A stretch of DNA of 64,000 bases from Pyxicephalus adspersus. Taxonomy: Eukaryota; Chordata; Amphibia; Anura; Pyxicephalidae. The notes under the pieces are model-generated. The model saw only the letters and a program-made list of their open reading frames with translations. It did no database searches and was not told where the DNA came from. A program made the position numbers and the translations under genes. The stretch is from positions 72,659,206 through 72,723,205 of the forward strand of contig NC_092859.1 of assembly GCF_032062135.1 (NCBI RefSeq). Direction: 5' to 3'. Position 1 is the first letter of the stretch; the number at the start of each line of letters is the position of its first letter. Below are positions 1 to 10,690 of this stretch, piece after piece.

Positions 1-1340
1 GTTTGGAAGGCAGACGATTTTGCTAGTTTGCATCATGAAGTGGATGACATGAATGCCAACCCTCAATCTTTAGGTACCATTGCCTTTGCCTAATTTTTCA
101 GCTATCAGTGTGGCAGTACTGGGGGTTTTCATGTGCAGTTTGTTGGCCTCCCAGAAGCAGCAGAAATGTAAAGTATATTGCTAGCTGGCACAATGGCAAG
201 CATGACATTGGCGAAGAATGCCACCCCTGTACGTTGAGATAACTAGCGGAAAAATTGCCTGCCAACCGAGGCAGGATCAGCTGACAGGGTGTTGGTGATA
301 GCCAGCCACAGACTAAGCACAGGAGCAGTGTGGGTTCACAGAGGCATCCTGGTTGGCCAGTAAGCCCTTGTGTCAGTCAATCAGTGACATCTGCAGTGGG
401 GGTATGATAGTTGTTAGTAACCACCTTTCATTCATTATCAAAAAGGTGAGGCGATTGACATCACGCGACAGTCGTGATCGGTTGTCTGTTACCACTCCGC
501 CAGCAGCACTGAAGGTTCTTTCAGACAGAACACTGGATGCGGGGAAAGAATGAAGCTTGATGGCATACTGTGCCAACTGCGGGCAGATTTCAAGCCTGTT
601 GACCCAAAAATTAATGGTGTCTCTACTGTCAGGACAGGCATCCTACTAAGAACTGCTGTCATCAACATCACAACCACCAGCCAGAAATCGCGCACCATCC
701 ATTCTCGATGGTTATGCACCCGGACATTACTTGTTTGAGTTGGCCGCATCAGGTTTTGCCAGGCATCCAGAAAATCCCCCATGCCTTGGCCTAGACATTT
801 GATGTGTGTGGCCTGCTGCCACTACTGCTGCTGCTGCTGCTACAGGTGGATACAGTGGAGGCCGTGTCCCCCTGAGCTCCCTGTGTGGAATGTTGTGCGC
901 AGAACTCCTCACACAGCCAGTCACATAATAGTCTGCTCAGGCAGGTCACCTTTTCTTTCTCTTGTGCCGGGTTGGGTAGAAACTGTGACATTTTGTCTTT
1001 GTAGCGGTGATCTACAAGGGTGGCCAGCCAGTAATCATCCTGGTTTTTGATGCTGCAAATGCAGGGGTCCCTCCGTAGGCATTGCAACATGTGGATACAG
1101 ATATGAAGGAGGGGTTTCCTAGGTGCTGAAACATCTTCCTCCTCATCACCCACCTCCTCCTCTTCAAGCTGCAGCAGTTCCTGTTGTTCCATCGCCTGCA
1201 CAATGCCTGGGGTGTGACAGCAAAAATGCAGGTTGGACGGGTCCTGTCCAGCAGCCCCAACATGGTCTCCCTCATCGTCATATTCATCTTCCTCCTCCTC
1301 CTCCTCCTCTTGGAACTCCTGATTTTTTTTTCTTTGCTGA
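1..1340 (-). pseudogene. hAT transposase remnant (ZBED-like), C-terminal half
   Basis: Read on the minus strand from about 1340 down to 373. The order is a long acidic Glu/Asp run, then the hAT signature WLATLVDHRYKDK (about 1050-1010), then the C-terminal dimerisation domain with PASSVLSERTFSAAGGVV, LSRDVNRLTF and NERW (about 560-400). These are the diagnostic blocks of hAT-family DDE transposases. The N-terminal BED zinc finger and first catalytic block are absent, and stops and frame shifts break the reading frame. Sequence 1-372 probably holds its 3' flank, but no terminal repeat is seen before the window edge. It joins a plus-strand hAT copy head to head near 1340. Confidence 0.85.
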
Positions 1341-2830
1341 CCTCTGCAGCACATAGTTTCTGGCAAGGTGCACCTGACAACCGACAGTTGGTCGAGCAAG
1401 CATGGAGTGGGAAGATATATTTCCTATACAGCTCACTGGGTAACTCTGGTGGCAGCAGGGGAAGATGCAGCTGCATCAAGGCCTGCGTACCTACCTCTGC
1501 CCAGAGCACATCGCCATGCAATTTCCTCCTTAACCTCCACTTCCACCTCCTCCTTTGACTTTTGTGCCTCAAACTTCCTCCAGGGACACTTTGCCGTGGA
1601 GACCAAGCACTTCCTATTTGGCAGCATCTGTTCACCGCCAGCAACAACCTGCAGTTTGCTATTTCAGTGCACGAGTCAGACGTTGCCACACAGTTCTGAG
1701 GTTACGAAGCCTGGGTCCCCTCAGCCACACGGACGCAGCCATTCTAAGTGCCTTGCGGGAGCAGGAGGACATATGGCTAACAACCAACAGACTTTAGCCA
1801 GGCAAGGTCGTTTTGACAACGGGGCCAATCTGCTGCCAGCCCTGCATTGTAGGAAACTCACACACGTACCTTGCCTGGCCCACGTCATGAACCCGATAGT
1901 ACAGTGCTTCCTTTGGAATTACCCAGGCCTCCAGCCACTGTTATGAAGGCCAGAAGGTTGTCAGCGCATTTCCGCCGGTCATACACAGCCAGTGCCAGAT
2001 TGGTGGATTTACAGCGAAATCTCAACCTGCCAGTGCACCGGTTAATTTGTGATATGGCCACATGTTGGAATTCCACCTTTTACATGCTGCAGCGGTTTGC
2101 TGAACAACAGAAAGTGCTGGTGGATTACGTGGCAGAGTCTGTTCGTTTCAGACATATAACTGCACTACCTTTCTTCAGCCCTGCGGAGTGGCTGCAAATT
2201 GAGGACCTGTGTCAGTGACACCATCCCCATCATAGGCCTGCTGGAACAGATGATGGTGGATCTCAGACACGACACAGAGCGGACGCTGCATCAAGAGATG
2301 AAATTTCAAACATCATCTCAGACATGCGTGCGTACTACGCATAGTACACCACAAATCCAGGAGGAGGAGGTGGAAGAGGATGAGGAGGGCCAAACAACTG
2401 CTTTAAGCGGCATGGGTGGCAGCAGCGGTAGAGGTCGTCTAAGCCAAACTATGCAGGCTTTTTTTCAGCGGAAGCAAGCTGCCAGTTGTGCAGCAATTGC
2501 CAATGACACTCAGCAGGGGTACTTAGTCATGGTGCAGGAATACCTGAGCTCTGCATGGGACATCTGCAACTTCAAAGCCAGGACCCACTGGGCTACTGGG
2601 TATCCAAGCTTGAGCAGTGGCCGAAGCTGGCAGAACATGCCATTCAGATCCTTGCCTGCCCAGCCGCAAGTGTGTTATCTGAAAGAGCGTTCAGTGCAGC
2701 TGGGGGCGTAGTGAGAGACAAGCGGATTCGGCTCTCTGCAGAAAATGTGGACCGAATCACTTTTATTAAAATGAATAAAGCTTGGATCAGCAATGACTTC
2801 AACACCCCCTCTGCAGAGTGTACTGATTAG
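1341..2830 (+). pseudogene. hAT transposase remnant (ZBED-like), catalytic core to C-terminus
   Basis: The plus strand shows the hAT blocks in order. KVHLTTDSWSSKHG and YISYTAHWV (about 1358-1440) contain the first catalytic-region Asp. Then comes CLAHVMNPIVQCFL (about 1875-1915), an acidic stretch near 2360, and the C-terminal dimerisation domain with ASVLSERAFSAAGGVV, RLSAENVDRITF and NKAW (about 2668-2795). The frame shifts several times (for example near 1560 and 1940) so no functional protein is possible. The N-terminal zinc finger is missing because the copy starts at the head-to-head junction with the minus-strand hAT remnant. The element's 3' terminus is probably the inverted-repeat end at about 4292. 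Confidence 0.87.
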
Positions 2831-3070
2831 TGGTCAACTGCTGCATGGCCTGCTGACACCTTGATGTGGAAAGCCCACGTTCACAGCCTTTGGCATCTCC
2901 TTCTACTCCTCCCCCTAGTGGCCCTCTACCGGTACTCTGTGTCTGAGGTCTATAACTTGCAATAGAGCTGTGTTACTGGCTAATTTGTTTTACCCAGCAT
3001 CTCCTTCAGGGCCCTCTGCCTCTATCTACTTTGAGGCCTATATCACTTGTAATGGAGCTGTGTGATTCAT

Positions 3071-3530
3071 AATTAAATCTTTGTAATTTAATTTTAGTAG
3101 AGAAATACATACATTTTTATGTCCTTTTGGATAGATAGCAAGTGGATCAAAAAATAAATATCTGTATTTTTTTACAGAAATACAAAAGTTTTTCTGGCAT
3201 TTTTGATAGATTGCAAGTGGTATCATAATTAAATATCTGTACTTTTTTACAGAAATAAAGAATTTTTTCTGTTTATTTTGATAGATTGCTAGTGTTATCA
3301 TAATAAAATATCTGTATTTTTTACAGAAGTACAGAATTTTTTCTGTTTATTTTGAAAGATTGCAAATGGTATCAGAATGAAATATCTGTATATGTTTTAC
3401 AGAAATACAGAATTTTTTATGGCTTTTTTGATAGATAGCAAGTGGAATCAGAATGAAATATCTGTATTTTTTTACAGAAATATTCTGTTTATTTTGATAG
3501 ATTGCAGGAGTTAGCATAAATTATGATAAC
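3071..3530. repeat. tandem repeat, about 75-bp unit, about six copies
   Basis: Units share the core AAATATCTGTATTTTTTTAC, then a TTTTTTCTGTTTATTTTGAT stretch and GATTGCAAGTGGTATCA. Consecutive unit starts are near 3232, 3305, 3380 and 3456, a period of 73-76 bp. The array lies inside the 3' non-coding part of the hAT element. Confidence 0.85.
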
Positions 3531-3557
3531 TACTGCAATCTATCAAAATAAACAGAA
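3483..3557. repeat. inverted repeat closing the 75-bp tandem array
   Basis: The last repeat unit ends in TTCTGTTTATTTTGATAGAT plus TGCAG (3483-3507). It is followed at 3533-3557 by the exact reverse complement. This 25-bp perfect stem continues almost perfectly into the 25-base spacer, so the whole 75 bp is nearly palindromic. Confidence 0.9.
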
Positions 3558-3649
3558 AAATGTATGTATTAATTATGAATCTTGTTCATCCATTCATGTC
3601 TCCAATAGCTACAGCTTCTACACTATCCATATAGGTGATGGCCTCAACC

Positions 3650-3960
3650 TCTAATGCCATCCTTGCTCCTTCTCAGGGCCCACTGCCTCCTCCTTATGCT
3701 GTAACTTAAGCCACCTGCCCAGTAATCAGCTCTGGATGCCAGTTACCAGTGCTGTCCACGATCCATCTCAGGGCCCACCGCTTCCTCCTCCTGCTGTTTC
3801 CACCTGTCTGTACTTCATTCTTAAATATGGAATTACAGCTATCTAGGTGGCATTGATGATGCACTACACCCAGCTCTAGATGCCAGTTACCAATGCGGTC
3901 CCCGCTCCGTCTCAGGGCCCACTGCCTCCTCCTCTGGCTGCTGCCACCTGTCAGTTGTAA
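3650..3960. repeat. subterminal direct repeats of the hAT element
   Basis: The block 'agctctRgatgccagttacca', then TCTCAGGGCCCAC and a (CTCCTC) run with CCACCTGTC occurs at about 3728-3810 and again at about 3871-3955. A partial third copy lies at 3672-3722. Multiple subterminal repeats are usual in hAT elements, where transposase binds. Confidence 0.7.
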
Positions 3961-4184
3961 CTTATAACAGAGCTGTGTAGCATGTTTCCTTGAAGCATCT
4001 GGCATGTTTCCTTGACCCCCCCATAAAATGGCCTTGCCAGCAACAGAAAAAAGACTTCCTAATTTTTTTTTTTACTTGTACAGTGTTGTGCAGAGCTGGG
4101 GGAGTCTTGACATGTCTTTTTAAATGTATTTATAAACTGTATAAGCTCTACAAAATCCCGCAAAAACATCCCAAACTTTTTCCC

Positions 4185-4293
4185 CTATTGACTTTATTGG
4201 AGTTCGAATTCGACGTTCGATCACCCGAATAATTACAGTTTATTCGTCCGAATCGTGATCGATTCGAATAGTGAGCTATTCGACCAACACTAG
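4185..4293. mobile_element. right terminus of a hAT-type element
   Basis: On the reverse strand the sequence starts TAGTGTTGGTCGAATAGCTC at 4292 and is followed by several TTCGAATC/GATTCG palindromic motifs. A TAGTG/CAGTG start with such subterminal motifs is typical of hAT termini. The left partner end is outside the window, so a target duplication cannot be checked. Confidence 0.65.
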
Positions 4294-4446
4294 TTGTCAC
4301 CCTAGTCTCTGTTGTCCCCATAATCTCTGTTGTCACCCTAATCTGCATTGTCACCTTACTCCGTGTTGTCACCCTAATCTGTGTTTTCACCCAAATTTGT
4401 GTTGTCAACCTCATCTGCATTGTCACCCTAATCCACCTTGTCACAC
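4294..4446. repeat. 18-bp minisatellite
   Basis: Eight consecutive 18-bp units starting at 4294 (consensus TTGTCACCCTAATCTGTG), then a partial ninth unit from 4438. It begins directly next to the hAT terminus. Because 18 is a multiple of three, it leaves open frames on both strands with repeats of CHPNLC / TQIRVT type. These are artefacts of the array. Confidence 0.92.
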
Positions 4447-4945
4447 CCTTCACTGGTGCACAGTGACCCCAATAAAAAACTTTCTATTAAGATGACCCCC
4501 CCAATATCTGACAGACAGGGGTGGTGCAGGAGAGAGAAGTATCTCACAAAAAGCAAGTGATTCTAAACCACTCCCATTGCTCTGATTGTTCAACAAGTTT
4601 AGTGCTTTTTTTCTGCTCTCATGATGATGTCAATCTTCCATGAGCCTTTGTATCCTTGCTGCAGCGATAGAAACGCGGGGGGGGGGCAGAGCAGTTTTTT
4701 GACACTTTAGGGGGTTTAGAAGCCACTCAGCCAGTGCCTCACACTTGTTTCCCTCTGCTCAGACCTAGATGAACACTATTTTTCCAGAATACAGTGCATA
4801 ACAGTTCAATATCTAAATGCACCACTGGGCTATATTCTACACAAAATGTAGACTGAAACCATCCTGTGACCCTTGCATTATTCCTTTGGTTTGAGTCATC
4901 CACTGTACTCTGTAATCAATCAAACTGTATGAACAAAGTGATACC

Positions 4946-6160
4946 TCAATGACTCCAGTGCATGCTCTGGACATAAACTCCCTTTTCACTATTAAAGATA
5001 AAGATCACTATAAAAACTAGATAGTTTTGGCTTAGGTATGCTATGTGATGCCTTTCCCAACTAGTTTCCTGAGATAGGACTGCTATCAGGCCAACATCAG
5101 AAGCATTACCTGCATAAGAAATCTTTTGATTAAAATTGTGGATAACTGCTACTGATACCATACATAATATGGTCTTTAGCTCTTTCAAAGCTCTCTGACT
5201 CGCCATTTAACCTTGTCCTTGCTCCTTTTGATGACATCTTTATTTCAAGCTTGTTAGGAGCTGCTTATCTGTCCAGCATTCCCATGCTGTGTGTCATCGC
5301 AGTAGCAAACACTGTTTATTCTGTCCAGCGATGTAATTTGCAGCATCTAGGAGAACTAGCAGTAGCCCCTGCTTCCCTTTAGCTGTACAGCCCGTAATGT
5401 ATTTTATCAGCATCCACAGCACCCACTGTGAAGCTGTGCACAGTTGAAGGGGAATTTAAAGGCAGATTAGTTCCTGGCTCTATCCTGCACAGTCTTTGGC
5501 TGCTGGGACATTTATAGCCACTCCTGGTCCTATAGATGAGGAGTGTGGCGATCGATCGGGGGACTGGTGTCTGGTGAGAACTGTTGCTGGGCCAGGGCAT
5601 TACAGAGCTACTATAATATAAAGACAAGCAGAAACCTTAAATATTACCAAAAAAATTCCTATATTTGCTCTAACTTGTTTTCAATATTGATTGAGGTCAA
5701 CTTTTAATTACATTATTATTGTAAATTAGGGGCTTTATGAATCTACACCTATAGCTGTAGCCAAAATACCAGGCATCTTCCGGGTCTATTGTTTTTTTCT
5801 TTGGATTGGCTGTAACACCTGACCCTACAAATGCTAGACTTTATGTTGTTGGAAATACAGCCAAGAATGAGAATACCATAACTAGGTAAGAATATGCATA
5901 AGAATTGTAGAGTTTAAAATGATGTCTTTGTAAATGGGTTGGGGCCCAATGAAAGCCAGAGGAAAGGACTGTGCACTGGTACAGCCCATCTGGTGTCATA
6001 AAAGTTGTTCTTTGTCCTGTGTGATTGCTCGTGAATACAGTGTATTTCAGGCTTCTCAACTCAGTATATTATTATCAGGTACCTCTGTAGCACTGGCAAC
6101 ACCCTTTTCAGGTTCAGACAAAATAGGGACAATATGGTAATTCTGTCTTTTTTTCATTTT
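4946..6160 (-). pseudogene. Ty3/Gypsy-like pol remnant (reverse transcriptase and RNase H)
   Basis: Two minus-strand pieces lie in the correct pol order. 6059-5841 shows FMTPDGLYQ, TVLSSGF and APTHLQR, matching the reverse-transcriptase palm block of Ty3/Gypsy elements. The following YLVMV stands where the catalytic YxDD should be, so both Asp residues are lost. 5206-4946 shows SDVGLIAVLSQ and HIAYLSQNY, matching the start of the RNase H domain. Between them (5283-5600) sits an unrelated LTR-like piece of opposite sense. The fragment is old, frame-broken and without gag, protease or integrase in view. Confidence 0.72.
5283..5600 (+). mobile_element. LTR-like repeat fragment (family shared with 34686-35400)
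   Basis: The plus strand here matches the reverse complement of about 35380-35080. Shared blocks include CCAGC(A/G)ATGTAATTTGCAGCA, GGAGAACTA, GCTGTGCACAG and TTGGCTGCTG. It sits between the reverse-transcriptase and RNase H pieces of the decayed Gypsy pol, in the opposite sense, so it is best read as an insertion or rearrangement. Confidence 0.7.
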
Positions 6161-6413
6161 ATATGAAATTGTCATTTAATTTATATATTTAGGGCTAATT
6201 GGGTGATACTGGATGACCAGGGGAAGACAATATAAAACTAATTATTTCTGTATAATCTAAAATTTTAAAAACATTTTGCATAAAAACTATTGTTACATTT
6301 ACTTTGAATGAAGGGTAGTTTAAATTATTTACTAATGTTGTATCTTTATGTTATTTTGGTTCTGATATACCATCAAAATTATTAAACAATGCATTATGTA
6401 ATAAATAAACATC

Positions 6414-6540
6414 GGGCCTGATTTATTAAAGCTCTCCTAGACTGAAGAAGATACTATTTCATCAGTGAAGCTGGGTGATTTAGCAAACCTGGAATAGATC
6501 TGGTGTAGGATTGAAAACATTTGCTAACAAATATCAAATT
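6414..6540. mobile_element. truncated MITE of the GGCCTGATTTATTAAAGC family
   Basis: Starts GGGCCTGATTTATTAAAGCT at 6414 and continues through CTGGGTGATTTAGCAAACCTGG and a TTTGCTAACAAAT core, then stops. Fuller copies lie at 9781-9965, 24815-25045 and 52075-52304, and tail pieces at 39105-39175 and 55085-55140. Only the left half is present here. Confidence 0.8.
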
Positions 6541-7869
6541 GAAAAAACACAATTGTATCAGAGTATGATAAAAACATTTACTTCTAAACACACAAAGTAA
6601 GCAATTCTAATTTAGTTCTTACTGTCATGTGAAGAATGAGTAACTTGTACCTTGGAAACACCTGTTTCACAAGAAACTATGAGCTCATGGTTCTACTAGC
6701 TTGCTCAATATTATATTTTTTGTAATACAACTAACATGTTCCAAGGTTAGGAACATTAGTAGGAAACTATAGCAGCTGCCGTCTATGTAGCATTTATGAG
6801 AACTCTTTATCTTGGTGTCTAGGTAAAGTAAACCTAAAGCCAATTTTTTTTTTTTTTTTTTTTTTTATTGCCAACAAATGCAACAGTACAGTCCATGTGA
6901 TGTTATTTTTCCCTATCTGTGCACACTTGGCAAAATTTCCTTTCCACTTTTTTTGTTCGAGAAAAACATCAGGTAGTACTTCAATCTCATCATTTTCTAT
7001 TTTTAATATATTTTAACATATAGCAAAGAAAAAATATATATATGTAGTCACTGGTACTGAATCCTTAATAAACACAATTAGTTGGCACATAGGTGGGAGG
7101 TAATGTTCTTTGTACACTAATGTCAAAGTAACATACACCACAGCAGGCACCATAAGGTGTACCTTGCCTTACAATCACAGCACACACAGTTTGATTCTAG
7201 CAGATTCAAATTCCTATCGGTATGAAGATTGAGTAGATTTGTAGAACTTGATGCTATGCTGTCTTTTTCCCTCTGATATTTACATGGTGTCCCTGTTGTC
7301 AACTACCTGTGGTACCGACTAACTCTGACTGACACAAAAATTAGGAAAAATTCCTGGCAGAGGAAAAAATGTCTTTGTCAGAAAAATGAAAAACTAGGCC
7401 TAAAAAAAAAAAAAGACTTTTGGTTGAGGTTGCTGAATATCTATCTTGCAGCATAAGGGGCATAAGATACTGGAATTGTTTTTGCAATAAAGTCTAGTTT
7501 AAATTTCAAGGTATTTACAGTAAGCAGGAATGTCAGCATACCATATGCTATAAATGATGGGTTTATCAAAATCCAGGTGGTTGGCATCAGTGGGAGAGCT
7601 AGATGAGTATAAGTGGCTAGGAGTTTGTTAGCATTATCACTGCCAGGTAGATTTATGGCTGATATGGACACATATAACAGACATACCAGAATTATTATTG
7701 CAATAAAAGTCTAGTTCTACTAACAGTAATTAAGGTAGGCAGGGCTTATCTTACTGCCTAGTCAAAGTCCAGCCGGTGGTCAATAGAGGAAGAGATGCAA
7801 TACCAGTACTGTAGTGACACAAACACTATACTTTTTCCGATCTCCTGATAAGAGGATTTATATAGATTG
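6541..7869. other. no gene seen; AT-rich spacer
   Basis: Contains a poly(T) run at 6844-6866 and scattered A/T homopolymers. No open frame with a recognisable domain and no repeat shared with the rest of the window. Confidence 0.6.
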
Positions 7870-7877
7870 GTCTAAAG

Positions 7878-8173
7878 CAGCGCTCTGCAAGAAAATATGG
7901 TGGTCTGCGGTTCTGACCGGTGTGCCCCCCCCCCCCCCCCCCAGCGAGGTCAGGAGAAGGACCCTGTTGGGGAGCACACCGGCCAGAGCCATAGACCACA
8001 TCTCCTGTATGGATTGTAGGTGCAGGGCAGTGGGTTGGTTGTGTCTCTGGACACTGGCTCAGACCTACCTCAGAGATCCTTCCCCTTTGAGTGACACACA
8101 GCTCTCTGCGTATGCGCGGTCCGGAGTTCATGCATTTAGTGGTCTGTAGGTCCAAAAAGGTTGGCAACCACTG
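7878..8173. mobile_element. hAT-type MITE with 8-bp target duplication
   Basis: A 296-bp element starts CAGCGCTCTGC and ends GGCAACCACTG. It is flanked on both sides by GTCTAAAG (7870-7877 and 8174-8181), a perfect 8-bp duplication as made by hAT transposases. It holds an 18-C run at 7925-7942. No coding capacity is visible; the open frames across it on both strands are incidental. Confidence 0.92.
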
Positions 8174-8815
8174 GTCTAAAGTGCAGTATATGATCATATA
8201 TTATAAACAGTGGCAGACAGCCAACTGACATTCTGTGCTGAACAGGCTTGCCTCTCACCCCTTTTCCCAGATAATCTTTCCCTGGTAAATTGTTCCTACC
8301 AACGTTTTAGATCAGTGACATTTTTGAGGCTGATGTTACGCAATGCAGATATTTATGATTTTAAGCCCCTACACTTACCTGCAGGCTAAAGTCAATGTTG
8401 TTATTGAGAGAGCAGCAAATTTAGAAGAGATCTAAAAAGCTGAAAGTAGGAATAGTTGCAATAGATTGTGGGCAGGGCAAATAATGGGAATAATTTAAGG
8501 ATATGACCCAAGGTAATAATCAAAGGACACTGTGTTAATGTGCCATACTTAATGTATCCAAAATGATTTCTCACTGGTCATTAAAGTTATAATAGCATGC
8601 ATATATTATAATTCATTGTATTGAAAAAATAGTGGTTAATGGAGCTTGTAGTAATAAGGTACTTTTAGCCAGAACCTGTAGAGAACAAATAAGTGGAGAA
8701 ACATTTTCTTTTCTCCACTTCTTTTATAAAAAAATAATACATAATAAAATTACTAACATACTAATTATACATTGTTTGGTTAAATCACTGTTATCAGGCG
8801 GATATCAATAACAAT

Positions 8816-8951
8816 TCGGGGTGTAGTGGGGAGGGCACACTGTACCCTTACTTTTTTCTTTGGACCCCCGTATAGGATCTCCCTGCATGCTCACCATGGA
8901 TAGCCTTTACTATTACCATGCCCCCTCTTCTTTTTTACGACTACACCCCTG
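8816..8951. mobile_element. small hAT-like MITE with GGGGTGTAGT ends
   Basis: TCGGGGTGTAGT at 8816 and its near reverse complement ACTACACCCCTG ending at 8951 form the termini of a 136-bp element. The flanks ATAACAAT (8808-8815) and ATGACAAT (8952-8959) agree at 7 of 8 bases, consistent with a hAT target duplication. Confidence 0.75.
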
Positions 8952-8959
8952 ATGACAAT

Positions 8960-9780
8960 CAGATATTGAATTAACAAGCCAATTTTATTGATATGCACAT
9001 TATGGGAAAAAGTAAAGACCACCCCCCTTGTATTGCCCCCCCCCCCCCCAGTATTGGCATGTCTACCATGTGTAACCATTTACTGCATATATAACCAAGA
9101 AAAACTGTTTTAAGCAAGCACAGTAGTGAACCTTCTTTGTTACCATGTGAGTCTAATGAGGCACCCGTGTTCACAAGAGTACCCTGCGAGGAGTGATGAA
9201 CTTTGGTCCTAGGTTGTGGCCTTCAACAACATACACAGTGGCAAAGCAAGGGTAGTGGAACATGGAGTTAATGTTGAAACACAGGGGTGATATAAATGGG
9301 TTGGATTCTATGGACATACATACTGAGTCAGGAAGTTAGGACTTCAGGGGTCACAAGAAAATTCTGGGGTCACACAAAAGATCTCGAATTCATGGGGTAC
9401 ACAAAAAGTTACTGGGACATTGGAACTGTGGTAGGGACACTCAGGATACACAGCAATCCTTCGAAAAACAAGAAGGAATTCTCAGAAAGCTAGAATTTTT
9501 GAGGCACTCAGGAAGTCTTGAGGATATTGGAGCTTGGAAAGACACAAGGTCAAGGTCCTGTTGAATAAAGTCAAACCATTGCTCAGGCAAGAGGGGTTTT
9601 CCTGAGTAACAATGAATTGTGATTTTGACTGACATACTGGCAGAGTGCTGACCGGCAGGTCAAACAGGCTGTGTGCTGAAACAAAGTAGGGTGTAGCAAG
9701 ATAGAAAAAAATAAACACTGGTAAGATTAAAAAATTCTTTACTAAAATCATGTACAAATTTTTTCAAACATGTCTCCAGA
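8960..9780. other. no gene seen; spacer with poly(C)
   Basis: A run of about 14 C lies at 9036-9049. Between 9340 and 9440 short phrases of TGGGGTCACA(C/A)(A)AAA type repeat irregularly, too weak to call a tandem array. No coding evidence. Confidence 0.5.
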
Positions 9781-9965
9781 TAAAGGCTGTTGAGAATACA
9801 CTTTCACTAGAGAAGCTAGGTTATACAGAAAACCTGGAGTGTTTCGAAATTGAAAACATTTGTTAGTAAGTGTTTTCAATTTTGAACCAGATCTATTCCT
9901 GGTTTGCTGGAAAAGTGTGAAAGTGTATTCTCTCCAGACTTGGAGAACAATAATAAATCAGGGCC
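9781..9965. mobile_element. MITE of the GGCCTGATTTATTAAAGC family
   Basis: Contains GAGAATACACTTTCA at left and its inverted partner GAAAGTGTATTCTC at right around a hairpin core (TTGAAAACATTTGTTAGTAA...GTGTTTTCAATTTTG). It ends with AATAAATCAGGGCC. The outermost left end is missing. Confidence 0.8.
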
Positions 9966-10394
9966 AAATTATTTGTGAACTGACCCAACCACAATGTTCT
10001 GAAGACTGCACATGGATTTTATCTCACATTAACAAAAATCAATAGTGTGAGGATAACCTAAAATAAGTGCCCTAAAAGTGTATTTCTTCTTTACAATAAT
10101 TAACAGCAGCTCAAAACCAATTGCAGCACAGGACTCCATAATGGCGACCCTATGAAAAACATCTTGGCTAGCAAAGAAGCAGAAAGTTTAATTTACCTAT
10201 TTGAGTGAAGAACCCAAATTGGATAAATGGGTAGAGGGGATTTTAGAGGTACCAAAAAAAACTCAATTGTAATAATAAAAGCAAGTAATTTATTAACCAA
10301 TTAGTATTAAAAATGTTAATTTATCATAAACATCTTATATGCATATCCACATTTTTAAAACATATATTGGGGCATAAAACCATACAATATTCCA

Positions 10395-10690
10395 AAAAAT
10401 AGCTGTTTGCAGTCTCTGAAAGTCTTTCTTAAATCCATGCTGACTATTATTTATATTATTTTGTAGCAGAAACTGCTCTATGAGGTTCTTTATTAAGCTC
10501 TCTAGGACTTTTCCTACTATGGAGATTAAAGTTACTGGTTTTTAGTTACTTGGTAATGACTTTGCTCCCTTTTTAAAGATAGGAACCACACTGGCCCTAT
10601 GCCAATCCATTGGTACCATGCCAGTGAATAAAAAGTCTCTAAGAATTAGAAACAATGGACTTACCTGTCTACATTTCATCATGGCAACAC
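10395..10690 (-). pseudogene. CR1/Rex-like LINE reverse transcriptase fragment
   Basis: The minus strand translates with MVPMDWHRASVVPIFKKGAK, then a position like NYRPVSL (here NKPVTLISIVGKVLE with a stop), then SLIKNLIEQFL and NNINNSQHGF. These are the conserved early reverse-transcriptase blocks (A/VPIFKKG, SLTS..KvlE, QHGF) of CR1/Jockey-type LINEs. The catalytic block with YxDD is not present, so it is a short internal scrap. Confidence 0.8.

Noticed and set aside
1123..1356. Pro/His-rich plus-strand frame
   Set aside because: It is the complement of the acidic Glu/Asp-coding run of the minus-strand hAT transposase.
4294..4446. Regular short repeats as a CRISPR array
   Set aside because: Units are contiguous 18-mers with no unique spacers, and the DNA is from a vertebrate.
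7826..8197. Gly/Pro-rich frames on both strands
   Set aside because: They lie inside a non-coding hAT MITE with a poly(C) run.
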